Assembly: GCF_009749385.1 (NCBI RefSeq)
Contig: NZ_WBIN01000001.1
Location: 310,001-374,000 of the forward strand
Direction: 5' to 3'
Origin: Agromyces allii
GTDB lineage: Bacteria; Actinomycetota; Actinomycetes; Actinomycetales; Microbacteriaceae
Length of the DNA stretch: 64,000 nucleotides
The notes under the pieces: generated by a model
Database searches by the model: none
What the model saw: only the letters and a program-made list of their open reading frames with translations
What the model was told of the DNA's origin: nothing
Program-made: the position numbers and the translations under genes
Shown here: positions 48,201-55,714 of the stretch, in pieces
Position numbering within the stretch: position 1 is the stretch's first letter
Layout of the letters: every line of letters starts with the position of its first letter

Positions 48201-48952
48201 CGGGCGCGCTGGCGCACCGACGGCGTGAGCAGCAGTTCACGGCTGGGCGCGAGCTCGACGCGCTCGATGACGTCGGGCAGCGAGCGCTGGTCGGCGACCG
48301 AGAACGCGCGGAGCTCTTCGACCTCGTCGCCGAAGAACTCGACGCGCACCGGGTGGTCGGCGGTCGGGGGGAACACGTCGAGGATGCCGCCGCGGAGGGC
48401 GAACTCGCCACGCCTCGAGACCATGTCGACGCGCGCGTACGCGAGGTCGACGAGCGTGCGCGAGATCTCGGGCAGGTCGTAGCCGCGACCGCCCGGCACG
48501 AGTTCGATGGGCGCGTGGGCGGTGAGGTTGTCGGCGAGCGGTTGCAGGGCGGCGCGCACCGAGGCGACCACGACAAGCGGATGCCGCGAGCCGGCCGCCT
48601 GCCAGTCGTGCATGCGTCGGAGGGCGTGCAGCCTGCGGCCGACGGTCTCGGCCGACGGGCTGAGGCGTTCGTGCGGCAGGGTCTCCCATGCGGGGAACTC
48701 GAGCACCTCTGCGCCGTCGAGGTACGGCGCGATCGCGGTGCGAACCTGTTCGCCCTCGCGGCTCGTCGCCGTGATGACGAGCAGCGCCGGCGCGAGCCCG
48801 GCCTCGGTGCGGCGCTGCAGCAGGCCGGCCAGCAGCGGCGCGTCGATGCCGTCGGGCGCCGAGAAGTCGGCGCTCCGCAGGGCTTCGCCCAGGGCGCGGT
48901 CGATCGTGGAGGCGCGCGAAAGCGCCGTGTTCAAGCCCTGCAGAATCACCAT
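45242..48952 (-). CDS. mfd: Transcription-repair coupling factor Mfd
   Basis: 1,236-residue ATP-dependent translocase that removes RNA polymerase stalled at lesions and recruits UvrA. The N-terminal UvrB-like region spans about 1-480; the CarD-like RNA-polymerase-interacting domain follows (GDFVVHQTHGIGRFVEMV, about 520). The RecG-like motor has Walker A GDVGFGKTEVA (about 705), DEEQRFG (about 800), and LHQLRGRVGRGRERAYAYF. A C-terminal TRCF domain ends the protein. A TAGACT box lies six bases before the GTG at 48949 but only three before the ATG at 48952, so translation may begin at the second codon. The long plus-strand open frame across this gene is a shadow. Confidence 0.95.
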   Translation of the reverse strand: MVILQGLNTALSRASTIDRALGEALRSADFSAPDGIDAPLLAGLLQRRTEAGLAPALLVITATSREGEQVRTAIAPYLDGAEVLEFPAWETLPHERLSPSAETVGRRLHALRRMHDWQAAGSRHPLVVVASVRAALQPLADNLTAHAPIELVPGGRGYDLPEISRTLVDLAYARVDMVSRRGEFALRGGILDVFPPTADHPVRVEFFGDEVEELRAFSVADQRSLPDVIERVELAPSRELLLTPSVRQRAREMVHEFPSMAGMLEKVAEGIPVEGMESLAPALLERLVSFAHYLPVGAAVAVLHPERVSGRAVSLAETNREFLGAAWSAATAGADAPIDLASGDFLTVREFREAVLFSAPGEPDPNRAWWTFTNFDMGDAAAVVAASAGGEAAESASRLASEYVRVAADAMPSFAGNVAGAVEHVGQRLRDGWSLVVASEGQGLVERARDVLSEAGFAARTVEAVPDELEPGVAYLVRAGAARGFEVPEVKLGLLSEAEFYGRAAGYEARRSAKLAPRRRNVVDPLQLKAGDFVVHQTHGIGRFVEMVQREVATGSRPTGPSRRAGIAQQPKAVREYLVLEYAASKRGQAGDRLFVPTDQLDLLSRYVGGEAPSLSKMGGSDWAQAKGRARKAVRDIAVELVKLYSARMAAKGHAFGPDTPWQHELEEAFPFTETPDQVQTIDEIKADMERPIPMDRLLAGDVGFGKTEVAVRAAFKAIQDGKQVAMLVPTTLLVKQHLETFTERFAGFPVHVRALSRFQTDKEARETIAGLGDGTVDMVIGTHRILTEKVVFKDVGLVIIDEEQRFGVEHKDALKKLKTNVDILAMSATPIPRSLEMAVTGIREMSTLATPPEDRHPILTFVGPYSEQQVAAAIRREMLREGQVFFVHNRVSSINRVAAQLSELVPEARIAVAHGQLNEHVLEQIVNDFWERKFDVLVSTTIIETGLDISNANTIIIDRADKYGLSQLHQLRGRVGRGRERAYAYFLWDPAKPLSETAHDRLSTIAANNDLGSGMQVALKDLEIRGAGNLLGGEQAGHIAGVGFDLYLRMIGEAVSTFRGDVAEGQTELRLELPIDAHIPEDYVDSERLRLEAYQKLSAASGPAAKDEQIGQVLDELVDRYGAPPEAVQNLVAVSRLRRLAQFAGLSDVIATGTKLRIGPANIPDSRRVRLERMYPGAKLVAASDVILVPFPVRGGEMPADADLIEWVSNLITAIFPLPEAAESTGATPAAGGAA

Positions 48953-48955
48953 GCG

Positions 48956-48961
48956 AGTCTA
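48956..48961 (-). promoter_or_regulatory. -10 box for mfd
   Basis: TAGACT on the minus strand. The standard six-base spacing points to GTG at 48949 as the leaderless start. Confidence 0.45.
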
Positions 48962-49072
48962 CGCGCGGCCTCCGACACGGCCGCCGCCCGGCCACGACGG
49001 GACGGCGGTCGGGTTACGGTCGGTGCCGCCCGATACGATGGGCGCCGCACCGAACCCCCTGGAGGACACCCC

Positions 49073-49804
49073 GTGATCACTGCCGCCGCCGACGGATCCG
49101 CCCTCGGAAATCCCGGCCCCGCCGGGTGGGCCTGGTACGTCGACGACGACCGCTGGGGCGCAGGTGGCTGGAAGCACGCGACGAACAACCAGGGCGAGCT
49201 GAAGGCCGTGCTCGAACTCTTCCGCGCGACCGCGCACCTCGACGACGAGCTCCTCGTGCTGTGCGACAGCCAGTACGTCATCAACTGCATCACCAAGTGG
49301 ATGGCCGGCTGGAAGCGCAAGGGCTGGCGCAAGGCCGACGGCAAGCCCGTGCTGAACGTCGAGCTGCTGAAGGAGCTCGACGACGAGCTTGTCGGCCGCC
49401 GCTACCGCTTCGAATGGGTCAAGGGCCACGTCGGCCACCCGATGAACGAGGCCGCCGACACGCGCGCCCGCGCCGTCGCCGAGGCGTACCGCAGCGGCAA
49501 GCCGGTGCCGTCGGGCCCGGGCTGGCGCGACGAGGTCGGCGGGGCGGATGCCGCGGCATCCGCCGGACCGATCGACGACGTCGAACTCGAGCTCGACGCG
49601 GCATCCGTCATCGACGCGTCCGTGCCGGTCGTCGCCGACGCGGCCGCAGACGCCGACGACGACGCGCTGTTCTCGTTCGACGACGCGCCCGACGCCTGGC
49701 ACCAGCTCACGGTCGAGCTCTCGACCGAGGAGCACGACCGGCTGCACCGACTCGCCCGCGCCGCCGGCACCTCGCCCGAGGAGTACCTGCGCAGCCTGAT
49801 CTGA
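49073..49804 (+). CDS. Ribonuclease HI family protein with C-terminal extension
   Basis: Cleaves the RNA strand of RNA-DNA hybrids. 243 residues. The catalytic acids are Asp7 (ADGSALGNPGPAG), Glu42 (NNQGELKAV), Asp65 (LCDSQYVI) and Asp129 (NEAADTRAR), with His119 in KGHVGHP. The catalytic domain ends near 150; a linker rich in Ala and Asp leads to a ribbon-helix-helix-like tail, HQLTVELSTEEHDRLHRLARAAG. Start GTG at 49073 with CTGGAGGA upstream; a TACGAT box at 49034-49039 is a possible promoter. Divergent from mfd. Confidence 0.9.
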   Translation: MITAAADGSALGNPGPAGWAWYVDDDRWGAGGWKHATNNQGELKAVLELFRATAHLDDELLVLCDSQYVINCITKWMAGWKRKGWRKADGKPVLNVELLKELDDELVGRRYRFEWVKGHVGHPMNEAADTRARAVAEAYRSGKPVPSGPGWRDEVGGADAAASAGPIDDVELELDAASVIDASVPVVADAAADADDDALFSFDDAPDAWHQLTVELSTEEHDRLHRLARAAGTSPEEYLRSLI

Positions 49805-49813
49805 TTCGGATGG

Positions 49814-49836
49814 GGCGTGCCGGTCGCCGGCACGCC
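49814..49836. terminator. Terminator between RNase H and pth
   Basis: A 10-bp perfect stem (49814-49823 with 49827-49836) and a three-base loop between convergent genes. Confidence 0.65.
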
Positions 49837-49850
49837 GCCGCGAAGGGCGA

Positions 49851-50483
49851 TCAGGCCGGCGAGTGGAACTTCTGCTGCGCCGCCACGAGACCCAGGTCGG
49901 CGATCGCCTCGACGGCGTCTGCGGCATCCGAGATCAGGTTGGGCAGCGTCGCACGCTCGGCGCCTGAGAAGTCCTTGAGCACGAAGTCGGCCGCGTCCTG
50001 GCGGCCGGGCGGGCGCCCGACACCGACGCGCACGCGCGTGAAGTCGACGTTGCCGGTGGCCTTCAGGATGTCGCGGAGGCCGTTGTGCCCGCCGTGCCCG
50101 CCGCCGGCCTTCAGTCGCACGGTGTCGAACGGGATGTCGAGCTCGTCGTGCACGACGATGAGCCGGTCGGGCTCGAGGCCGTAGAACTTGAGGAGCGCCG
50201 AGACCGGCCCGCCCGAGGTGTTCATGTACCCGTTCGACTTCGCGAGCACGAGCTTGGGGCCGCCGGGGCGCAGGAAGCCCTCGGCCACGCGCGACGGCGT
50301 CTTGTGCGTCTTGAAGCTCGCGCCGATGCGGTTCGCGAGCTCGTCGACGACCATCTGCCCGACGTTGTGCCGGTTGGCGGCGTACTGGGCTCCGGGATTG
50401 CCGAGGCCCACGACGAGCCAGGTGTTCGCGGCCACGGTGGGGTCTTCCTTCCGGCGGAGGCGGAACAGGTCGGTCAGGCCCAT
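49851..50483 (-). CDS. pth: Peptidyl-tRNA hydrolase
   Basis: Releases tRNA from stalled peptidyl-tRNA. 210 residues. Catalytic His39 lies in NRHNVGQMVVDEL, ten residues after Asn29 of VGLGNPGAQY, matching the spacing in E. coli Pth. VHDELDIPFDTVRLKAGGGHGGHNGLRDI contributes the catalytic Asp and substrate Asn. A 20-residue N-terminal extension (MGLTDLFRLRRKEDP) precedes the core. ATG at 50483 has GGAGAC upstream. It follows rplY, the usual order. Confidence 0.96.
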   Translation of the reverse strand: MGLTDLFRLRRKEDPTVAANTWLVVGLGNPGAQYAANRHNVGQMVVDELANRIGASFKTHKTPSRVAEGFLRPGGPKLVLAKSNGYMNTSGGPVSALLKFYGLEPDRLIVVHDELDIPFDTVRLKAGGGHGGHNGLRDILKATGNVDFTRVRVGVGRPPGRQDAADFVLKDFSGAERATLPNLISDAADAVEAIADLGLVAAQQKFHSPA

Positions 50484-50604
50484 GCGGTCGTCTCCGTTCG
50501 TTGCTGGGCGAGCTCCGCTCGCGAGTCGGTGGGTGCCGGCGCTGCGCCCGGATGCGGGCGGTAAGTGGTGCTGCCTGCGCCCGAACGGGAACGGGCCCGC
50601 GGCC

Positions 50605-50628
50605 CGCATCCGAGCGTACCCGGATGCG
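50605..50628 (-). terminator. Weak terminator after rplY
   Basis: CGCATCCG pairs with CGGATGCG (50605-50612 and 50621-50628) downstream of rplY and before pth. Confidence 0.4.
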
Positions 50629-50663
50629 ATGCCGCAGGCCCGATCGGCGTGCGTGCGCTGAGA

Positions 50664-51284
50664 TTACTCGGCGGCAGCCTCTTCGGAGGGAGCCTCGGCA
50701 GCAGCCTCGGTCTCGGCCTCTTCGGCCTCTTCGCCGAGGTCGGCCTTCTGCGGGGTGTGCACGTTGACGACGAGCGAGTCGCCGTCGGTGATGAGCGAGG
50801 CGCCCTTGGGCAGCTCGACGTCCTTGGCGTGGATCTGCGAGCCCTCTTCGAGGCCCTCGACCGAGACGACGACGCTCTCGGGGATGTGGGTCGCCTCGAC
50901 CTCGAGGAGCAGGGTGTGCGAGTCGACGTCGGCGATGGTGCCGGCGGCGGTCTCGCCCTCGAGGTGCACGGGGACCTCGACCTGAACCTTCTCGCCCTTC
51001 TTGATGACGATGAGGTCCATGTGCTCGATGATCTGGTGCACGGGGTCCTTCTGGACGTCCTTGACGAGCACGAGCTGGCTCTTGCCCGCGATGTCGAGGT
51101 CGAGCACGGCGTTCGCCTTGCGGATGAGCAGCGCGACCTGGTGGCCGGGCAGCGTGACGTGCTGGGGCTCGGTGCCGTGGCCGTAGATCACGGCGGGGAT
51201 CTTGCCCACGGCGCGGATCTTGCGGGCAGCGCCCTTGCCGAACGCCTCGCGGACGTCTGCGGTGACCTTGTTGTCGTCAGCCAT
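50664..51284 (-). CDS. rplY: 50S ribosomal protein L25 (Ctc form)
   Basis: Binds 5S rRNA in the large subunit. 206 residues, the long general-stress (Ctc) form. The L25 domain covers about 1-95 (VREAFGKGAARKIRAVGKIPAVIYGHG, then LVLVKDVQKDPV), followed by the beta-domain of TL5/Ctc proteins and a Glu/Ala-rich tail (EEAEEAETEAAAEAPSEEA). ATG at 51284 with AAGGAGA upstream. The nearest TAGACT box is at 51479-51484, implying a leader of about 190 nt. Confidence 0.95.
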   Translation of the reverse strand: MADDNKVTADVREAFGKGAARKIRAVGKIPAVIYGHGTEPQHVTLPGHQVALLIRKANAVLDLDIAGKSQLVLVKDVQKDPVHQIIEHMDLIVIKKGEKVQVEVPVHLEGETAAGTIADVDSHTLLLEVEATHIPESVVVSVEGLEEGSQIHAKDVELPKGASLITDGDSLVVNVHTPQKADLGEEAEEAETEAAAEAPSEEAAAE

Positions 51285-51478
51285 GATGTTTCTCCTTGCG
51301 GGCGCAGTCGGCCCAGATCGTGTGTCTGATGTCTTCAACTCGAACGCCGCTGCATGCACGATGCGCGGATGCGTGAGGAAATAGCCGTGGAGCCTGCTCC
51401 CACCGCGTCGATCACGGATGCCGCATGCCGCCCGATCTCTCGGTTGGCCGGGGCATCCCTCGCCGAAGTTCGCAGGCA

Positions 51479-51484
51479 AGTCTA
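51479..51484 (-). promoter_or_regulatory. Possible rplY promoter with a long leader
   Basis: Minus-strand TAGACT, about 190 bases before the rplY ATG. The 240-bp gap between rplY and the next gene holds no ORF I can support, so the transcript may have a structured 5-prime leader. Confidence 0.35.
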
Positions 51485-51524
51485 CCCGATGTCGCGCGGC
51501 GCGGAATCGCCCGCGTCGCGACGC

Positions 51525-52559
51525 TCACTCGCCGGTGAAGTCGAGCAGCACCTTCGACGAGACGGAGGCGTCGGCTGCGACGCCGAACGCCTCGATCGCC
51601 CGGTCGGCGGGGAGCACGTGCGTGACGATGCCCGAGACGTCGAGCGAGCCGTCGGCGAGCGCCGCGATGACGTCGTCGAACTCGTCGGCGAAGCGGAACG
51701 AGCCGACGATCGTGAGCTCGCGCGTGATCGCGGTGGCCACGGCTGCGGGAACGTCGCCGGCGCGCTGGAGTCCGAGCAGCACCACGGTTCCGCCGCGGCG
51801 GGCGGCCTCGATCGCACTCGCGAGGCCGGGCACGGTGCCGCTCGACTCGACGACGACGTCGGCGTTCAGCTCGGCGACGGCCGCGGCATCCGTCGCCGGG
51901 AGCGTGCTCGCGCCGTGCTGCTCGGCGATCCGCCGCGGCAGGTCGTGCAGGTCGGTGGCGATGACCTCGGCGGCGCCGTGGTGGCGGGCCACGGCGACGA
52001 CGAGCTGGCCGATGGGTCCGGCGCCGATGACGAGCACGCGCTTGCCGCGCACGTCGCCCGCGCGCTCGAGGCCGTGCCAGGCGACGGCGGCCGGTTCGGC
52101 GAGCGCGGCCACATCGAGGGGCAGGGCGTCGGGCACGGCGTGCAGCAGGCGTGCGGGCAGTGCGACGCGGCGGGCGAACCCGCCCTGCGTGTGCGGCAGG
52201 TGCAGCGCCGAGCCGAGGTAGCTCGACGCGGGCGCGAGGTTCGGGCGGTCTGCGGGCCAGGGCGTGCGCCCGTCGCCGTGCGGCGTGAGCGGGTGCACGG
52301 CGACGCGCGTGCCGGCCGCGGGGCCGGTTCCGTCGGCGGCGGCCACCACGACGGTGCCCGCGATCTCGTGGCCGAGCACCATGGGCTCGCGCAGCACCGA
52401 GGCGCCGGCGGCACCGTGGCGCCAGTAGTGCAGGTCGGAGCCGCACACGCCGCCGAAGGCGATCTCGAGCACCGCCTCGTCGGCTGCGGGCACGGGTTCG
52501 GGCAGCGCTTCGATGCGCAAGTCGTCGGCCGCGTGGGCGACGACGCCGAGGTTCGGCAT
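51525..52559 (-). CDS. L-idonate 5-dehydrogenase-type MDR alcohol dehydrogenase
   Basis: A 344-residue zinc-dependent medium-chain dehydrogenase closest in pattern to L-idonate 5-dehydrogenase. Catalytic zinc ligands are Cys39 (GGVCGSDLHYWRHG), His64 and Glu65 (VLGHEIAG), and a Glu in AEPAAVAWHGLERAG. NAD(P) binding: VLVIGAGPIGQLVV. The four cysteines of the structural zinc lobe found in IdnD and sorbitol dehydrogenase are missing (the region reads VHPLTPHGDGRTPWPADRP). Last gene of the cluster on this strand, 25 bp after the FAH-family gene. Confidence 0.85.
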   Translation of the reverse strand: MPNLGVVAHAADDLRIEALPEPVPAADEAVLEIAFGGVCGSDLHYWRHGAAGASVLREPMVLGHEIAGTVVVAAADGTGPAAGTRVAVHPLTPHGDGRTPWPADRPNLAPASSYLGSALHLPHTQGGFARRVALPARLLHAVPDALPLDVAALAEPAAVAWHGLERAGDVRGKRVLVIGAGPIGQLVVAVARHHGAAEVIATDLHDLPRRIAEQHGASTLPATDAAAVAELNADVVVESSGTVPGLASAIEAARRGGTVVLLGLQRAGDVPAAVATAITRELTIVGSFRFADEFDDVIAALADGSLDVSGIVTHVLPADRAIEAFGVAADASVSSKVLLDFTGE

Positions 52560-52584
52560 GGGTCCTCCGAGTTCTGGGCGCCGG

Positions 52585-53316
52585 TCAGCGCGTTGGGGTG
52601 ACGAGTCGCACGCCGGCGACCACGATCTCGACGACGGCGCCCGGATCGATGGGGGCCTGCGAGGTCGGGGCTCCGGTCATGACGACGTCGCCCGGGCCGA
52701 GCGTGGTCCACTCGGCGAGGTACGCGAGGCACGCACGCGGCGACGACGGCAGCGCGCGACTGCTGGTCGCGCCCGCGGGCACGCCGTCGACGAAGAACTC
52801 GAGCGACACGTCGTCGAGGTCGGCCCCGGTGTCGATCACCGGGCCGAGGGGCGTGTACCCCTCCCCCGCCTTGGGCTCGAAGTTGCGCGGGTCGACCGCC
52901 GCCCGGTCTGGGCTCGACAGGTCGTTCACCGCGGTGACGCCCAGCACGTACTCGTGCGCATTCTCGGCCGTGAGCCCGGTCGTCTCCCGGCCGATGACGA
53001 GCGCGATCTCGCCCTCGGCGACGGTCGTGCCCGCGTCGCGGCGCAGCGTCACGGGGACGCCGGATGCCACGACCGACCGCGGGCTCTTCAGCCACGCCTG
53101 CACGGGCGAGGCGTGCTCGGGCCCGTTCTGCGCGATGCCCACGACGACGAGCGGCGTGCACGGAGGGAGGAGCTCGCCGAGGATCGGGGCACCGGCGTCG
53201 ACCGGTCCCCTCCCCTCGGCGAACGCGGTGTAGGGGTCCTCGATCGGCACCCAGCCGTCGACGGACTCCCGAACGTGGACCGGCCCGGCGGGCGTGGCGA
53301 GTCTGGCAATGCGCAT
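52585..53316 (-). CDS. Fumarylacetoacetate hydrolase family protein
   Basis: A 243-residue FAH-fold protein. Relatives hydrolyse or decarboxylate 2-oxo acids such as 2-keto-3-deoxy sugar acids. Family segments: VVGIAQNGPEHA, VAEGEIALVIGRE (metal-binding Glu), VTAVNDLSSPDRAA, PLGPVIDTGAD and GDVVMTGAP. The usual catalytic Arg-Asp pair after NDLS is replaced by Pro-Asp-Arg. It starts at ATG 53316 overlapping the SDR stop by one base. In this cluster it may cleave a dehydrated aldonate, which is inference. Confidence 0.85.
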   Translation of the reverse strand: MRIARLATPAGPVHVRESVDGWVPIEDPYTAFAEGRGPVDAGAPILGELLPPCTPLVVVGIAQNGPEHASPVQAWLKSPRSVVASGVPVTLRRDAGTTVAEGEIALVIGRETTGLTAENAHEYVLGVTAVNDLSSPDRAAVDPRNFEPKAGEGYTPLGPVIDTGADLDDVSLEFFVDGVPAGATSSRALPSSPRACLAYLAEWTTLGPGDVVMTGAPTSQAPIDPGAVVEIVVAGVRLVTPTR

Positions 53317-54089
53317 CAGACCACCGCCGTCATGCCGCCGTCGACGTAGATCGTCTGGCCGTTCACGAAGTCGCTCGCGCTGCTCGCGAGGAAGACGAGG
53401 GCGCCGACGAGGTCGTCGACCTCGCCCCAGCGCCCGGCTGGGGTGCGCCCCCGCACCCACGCCGAGAACGTCTCGTCGGCGACGAGCGCCTGCGTGAGCT
53501 CGGTCGCGAAGTACCCGGGGGCGATCGCGTTGGCCTGCACGCCGTGCGGCGCGAGGTCGGCGCAGAGCCCCTTCGTCAGCATCACGATCGCCCCCTTCGT
53601 CGCCGCGTACGGCGCGATCGAGGGTCGGGCGAGCTGGGACTGCACACTGCCGATCTGGATGAGCTTGCCCGAACCGCGCTCGATCATGCCGCGGGCCACG
53701 CGCCGCGAGAGGTGGAACGCGCTCGAGAGGTTCGTCTCGACGAGCTCATGCCAGTCGGCGTCGCTGAACTCCGCGATCGGCGCCCGGCGCTGGATGCCGG
53801 CGTTGTTCACGACGATGTCGGGCGTGCCGAGCTCGGCCTCGACGGCGGCGATGCCCGCGTCGACCGCCGCGGCATCCGTCACGTCGAAGACGGCGCTGAG
53901 GGTGCGCGCGCCGGTCGCGGAGGCGATCTCGTCGGCCGTGCGCGCCGCCTTGGCCGCGTCGCGACCGTGCACGACGACCGTGGCGCCGGATGCCGCGAGG
54001 CCCGCGGCGAGCGCCCGCCCGAGGCCCTGGCTCGACCCCGTGACGAGCGCGGTGCGCCCGGTCAGGTCGAAGGCGGCGGGGCCGGTCAC
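53316..54089 (-). CDS. SDR family oxidoreductase (gluconate 5-dehydrogenase-like)
   Basis: A 257-residue classical short-chain dehydrogenase. TGSSQGLGRALA binds the cofactor; NNAG is intact; the catalytic Ser, Tyr and Lys are in IGSVQSQLARPSIAPYAATKGAIVML; PGYFATELT follows. An Arg-rich site after the second strand (VVVHGRDAAKA) favours NADP(H). In idonate pathways an SDR reduces 5-keto-D-gluconate to D-gluconate, which fits the neighbouring idonate-type dehydrogenase. GTG start overlaps the transporter stop by four bases. Confidence 0.88.
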   Translation of the reverse strand: MTGPAAFDLTGRTALVTGSSQGLGRALAAGLAASGATVVVHGRDAAKAARTADEIASATGARTLSAVFDVTDAAAVDAGIAAVEAELGTPDIVVNNAGIQRRAPIAEFSDADWHELVETNLSSAFHLSRRVARGMIERGSGKLIQIGSVQSQLARPSIAPYAATKGAIVMLTKGLCADLAPHGVQANAIAPGYFATELTQALVADETFSAWVRGRTPAGRWGEVDDLVGALVFLASSASDFVNGQTIYVDGGMTAVV

Positions 54090-55498
54090 CACTGGATCGT
54101 CCGGATCGAGAGCGTGGTCGCGTCGACGTCGTCGCCGGATTCGGTGCTCGAGACCTTGATGGCGTCGTCGGTGCGGGTGAGGTCGCGGCGGAGCGTCTCG
54201 GGCACGAGGAACGTCGACGCCGTGGTGATGAGCGCGAGCACGACCATGTAGATCGCGAGCAGGATCCAGTTGCCGCCGCTCACGGCGATCAGGTAGGCGC
54301 CGAGCACACCGGCGACGCCGCCGGCCAGCACGGCCGAGAGCTCGCGCGCCATCGCGACGCCGAGGTAGCGGTGACGGTTGCCGAAGAGTTCGGGCAGCAT
54401 GGCGCACTGCGGGCCGAGCATGGTGTTCACGGCGATGCCGATGCCGACCGCGACCGCGGCGATCGCGATGGGGTAGCTGCCGAGCGAGATGAGCCACCAC
54501 GCGGGCACCGCGTAGAGCAGCATGAACACGGCGCCGAAGCGGTAGACCTTGCGGCGGCCGACGCGGTCGGAGATCGCCCCCGTGAGCGGAACGGTGAAGA
54601 TGCCGAGCAGCGAGCCGAACGTGACGCCCCAGGTGAGCAGGCTCTTGTCGGCCTCGGGGCCGACGACCGACACGAAGAAGGCGAGCGCGAGCGCCTGGAA
54701 CATGTACGAGCCGCCGTTCTCGGCCATGCGCAGGCCGATGCCCACGATGACGCCGGGCAGGCCCTTCGTGAAGATCTCCTTGACGGGCTTCTCGGCGATC
54801 TGCTCGTGCTTCTCGAGCTCGACGAAGGTCGGCGTCTCCTTCAGGCGCATGCGGATGAAGAGCGCGACGAGGATCAGCAGGAACGACGCGAGGAACGGCA
54901 CGCGCCAGCCCCACGTGAGCAGCGCCTCCTCGGGCAGCAGCGTGATGAGGCTGAACACGAGCGCGGCGAGCAGCGTGCCGGCCTGGATGCCGATGAACGG
55001 CAGCGACGAGAAGAAGCCGCGGCGGCGCACGGGGGCGTACTCGGCCATCAGCACGGTCGAGCCGGCCTGTTCGGCACCCGCTCCGAACCCCTGCAGCAGG
55101 CGCATCGTGACGAGCAGGATCGGCGCCCAGATGCCGATGGCCTCGTAGGTCGGCAGCAGGCCGATGGCGGTCGAGGCGCCGCCCATGAGCATGATCGTGA
55201 CGACGAGCACCCACTTGCGGCCGAGCCGGTCGCCGAGGCGCCCGAAGAAGAGGCCGCCGAACGGGCGGGCGAGGAACCCGACGCCGTAGGTGGCGAACGC
55301 GGCGACGGTGGCCATGGCCGGGTCGTCCTGGGGGAAGAACAGCACGTTGAAGATGAGCGCCGTCGAGAGCCCGTAGAGCGCGAAGTCGAAGTACTCGAGC
55401 GCACTGCCGATGCTCGACGCGTAGGTCGCGCGCTTGAGGTTCGCGGCGTACTCGGGATCGTCGTTCACCGCGGTGGGTGCGGGGGCGGTACCGGTCAT
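54086..55498 (-). CDS. MFS transporter, metabolite:H+ symporter (MHS) type
   Basis: A 470-residue MHS-family symporter related to ProP and KgtP. The family hallmark ALEYFDFALYGLSTALIFNVLFFP is in helix 1, and motif A is FFGRLGDRLGRKWVLVVTI; the RRRGFFSSLPFIGIQAGTLLAAL segment is also typical. MHS members take up dicarboxylates, proline and aromatic or sugar acids. It is the first gene of the catabolic operon. ATG at 55498 with AAGGAG upstream. Promoter and operator lie at 55543-55581. Confidence 0.92.
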   Translation of the reverse strand: MTGTAPAPTAVNDDPEYAANLKRATYASSIGSALEYFDFALYGLSTALIFNVLFFPQDDPAMATVAAFATYGVGFLARPFGGLFFGRLGDRLGRKWVLVVTIMLMGGASTAIGLLPTYEAIGIWAPILLVTMRLLQGFGAGAEQAGSTVLMAEYAPVRRRGFFSSLPFIGIQAGTLLAALVFSLITLLPEEALLTWGWRVPFLASFLLILVALFIRMRLKETPTFVELEKHEQIAEKPVKEIFTKGLPGVIVGIGLRMAENGGSYMFQALALAFFVSVVGPEADKSLLTWGVTFGSLLGIFTVPLTGAISDRVGRRKVYRFGAVFMLLYAVPAWWLISLGSYPIAIAAVAVGIGIAVNTMLGPQCAMLPELFGNRHRYLGVAMARELSAVLAGGVAGVLGAYLIAVSGGNWILLAIYMVVLALITTASTFLVPETLRRDLTRTDDAIKVSSTESGDDVDATTLSIRTIQW

Positions 55499-55542
55499 GT
55501 CCCATCTCCTTTGATCGGCTCGCGGGTGTCGCGATGACGGCC

Positions 55543-55581
55543 ACTGTATCAACGTGTTGTACGCAGTTCAACCCCTTGAAC
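55543..55581 (-). promoter_or_regulatory. Operon promoter with IclR-type operator
   Basis: On the minus strand TTGAAC (-35, 55566-55571) and TACAGT (-10, 55543-55548) are 17 bp apart. A palindrome, GTTCA-N6-TGAAC (55566-55581 as GTTCAA/TTGAAC), covers the -35. A 33-bp block (55549-55581) matches 57701-57733 at 23 positions, including GTAC-N-ACA-N-GTTGA. Confidence 0.65.
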
Positions 55582-55714
55582 AAGATTCGAGCGAGCGGAT
55601 GCCGGTGGCGCGCGTCCGGGCGCGACGAAGCACGCCGTGTCGCACGGCGTGAACGACGGTGGCCGGATGCCGCGTGCGGGCGTCAGCCCTCGGCGCTCCC
55701 CCGAGCGCGGCCCG

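Noticed and set aside
45716-49072. Very long plus-strand open frame opposite mfd
   Set aside because: Its sequence is Arg/Ala/Asp/His-rich with no family motifs; only the part after 49073 (RNase H) is real. High GC leaves antisense frames open.
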